Shown piece after piece: positions 56,034-56,158 of a stretch of 56,158 nucleotides of DNA. Positions within the stretch are counted from its first letter, which is position 1, and each line of letters begins with the position of its first letter. A program made the position numbers and the translations under genes. The notes under the pieces were generated by a model. The model searched no databases. It was not told the DNA's origin and saw only the letters and a list, made by a program, of their open reading frames with translations. Source of the DNA: Bacteroidota bacterium (GTDB lineage: Bacteria > Bacteroidota > Bacteroidia > Bacteroidales > Prolixibacteraceae); the NCBI GenBank assembly GCA_029265715.1, contig JAJUGZ010000017.1, positions 1 to 56,158 on the forward strand. The letters are read 5' to 3'.

Positions 56034-56158
56034 AAACCCCTTTTTCTCTGTCTATAGTTGACGTCTTTGTTGCCTAAGGCTGGGCCATGCTTCTTGTTGT
56101 TTTTTTTATAAAGCACACATAATCAGTGTTTTATGTTATTTTTTGTTGATTAATGGAC
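56022..56158. mobile_element. Probable left end of an insertion sequence (partial)
   Basis: At 56022 the receiver reading frame loses all family similarity and the sequence becomes GGGCATCTCTAAAAAC followed by AT-rich DNA. A GC/AT switch and a stop codon right at the junction fit an IS terminal repeat. No transposase start is visible before the window ends, so the family and the second end cannot be seen. An assembly artefact at a contig edge is an alternative. Confidence 0.45.

Overview
The window is chromosomal DNA from a member of the Bacteroidota, most likely a Marinilabiliales/Prolixibacteraceae-type organism; the family is inferred from gene content and style, not proven. The evidence is a SusC/SusD starch locus, GH97 and GH13 enzymes, a type IX secretion sorting domain, FecR-type anti-sigma factors with STN-domain partners, several promoters of the Bacteroidota form TTG-N19/20-TAnnTTTG, and few Shine-Dalgarno sequences.

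Layout. 1-623: an AT-rich edge with a perfect 41-bp palindrome. 624-9043: housekeeping and unknown genes (small secreted protein, trpS, dnaE, trxA, a DUF58 protein and an unknown secreted protein). 9145-30687: a large starch/maltodextrin utilisation locus in two divergent arms around a LacI-type regulator. The left arm (minus strand) is susC, susD, susE-like, susF-like and a T9SS-secreted GH13 amylase. The right arm (plus strand) is an SLC45-type MFS transporter, beta-phosphoglucomutase, a GH65 maltose phosphorylase, a SusA-like GH13, a SusB-like GH97 and a lipoprotein GH13. LacI-type palindromes with a shared GCAAACGTTTGC core lie upstream of both arms. The arms fit together as surface binding and cutting, TonB-dependent import, periplasmic trimming to maltose and glucose, inner-membrane uptake, and phosphorolysis to glucose plus glucose 6-phosphate.

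30844-31944 is a DUF2007-UspA-UspA protein. 32017-39434 (minus) is an ECF sigma/FecR operon in which the usual SusC receptor is replaced by an STN-aspartic protease-PDZ protein, an STN-CarboxypepD_reg protein and a large MG2-like/plug-like protein. This is the most unusual system in the window. 39614-40831 holds a DUF3332 lipoprotein, tRNA-Leu(CAA) and a YbaK-type deacylase. 40949-46345 (minus) is a cobalamin cluster behind a cobalamin riboswitch: a PP-loop ATPase, two BtuF-like proteins (one without a signal peptide), a corrinoid adenosyltransferase, a BtuC-like permease and a BtuD-like ATPase. 

46523-53462 (plus) holds a single-domain response regulator, dCMP deaminase, an S41 protease, a second ECF sigma/anti-sigma pair with two related outer-membrane barrel proteins, and peptidase E. 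Matching ECF-type promoters (TGTAAC-N16/17-CGTC) lie before the sigma gene and the first barrel gene. 53565-56033 is a three-PAS hybrid histidine kinase whose receiver domain stops abruptly, probably at the end of an insertion sequence that runs off the window. No CRISPR array, rRNA or complete transposase gene was seen.
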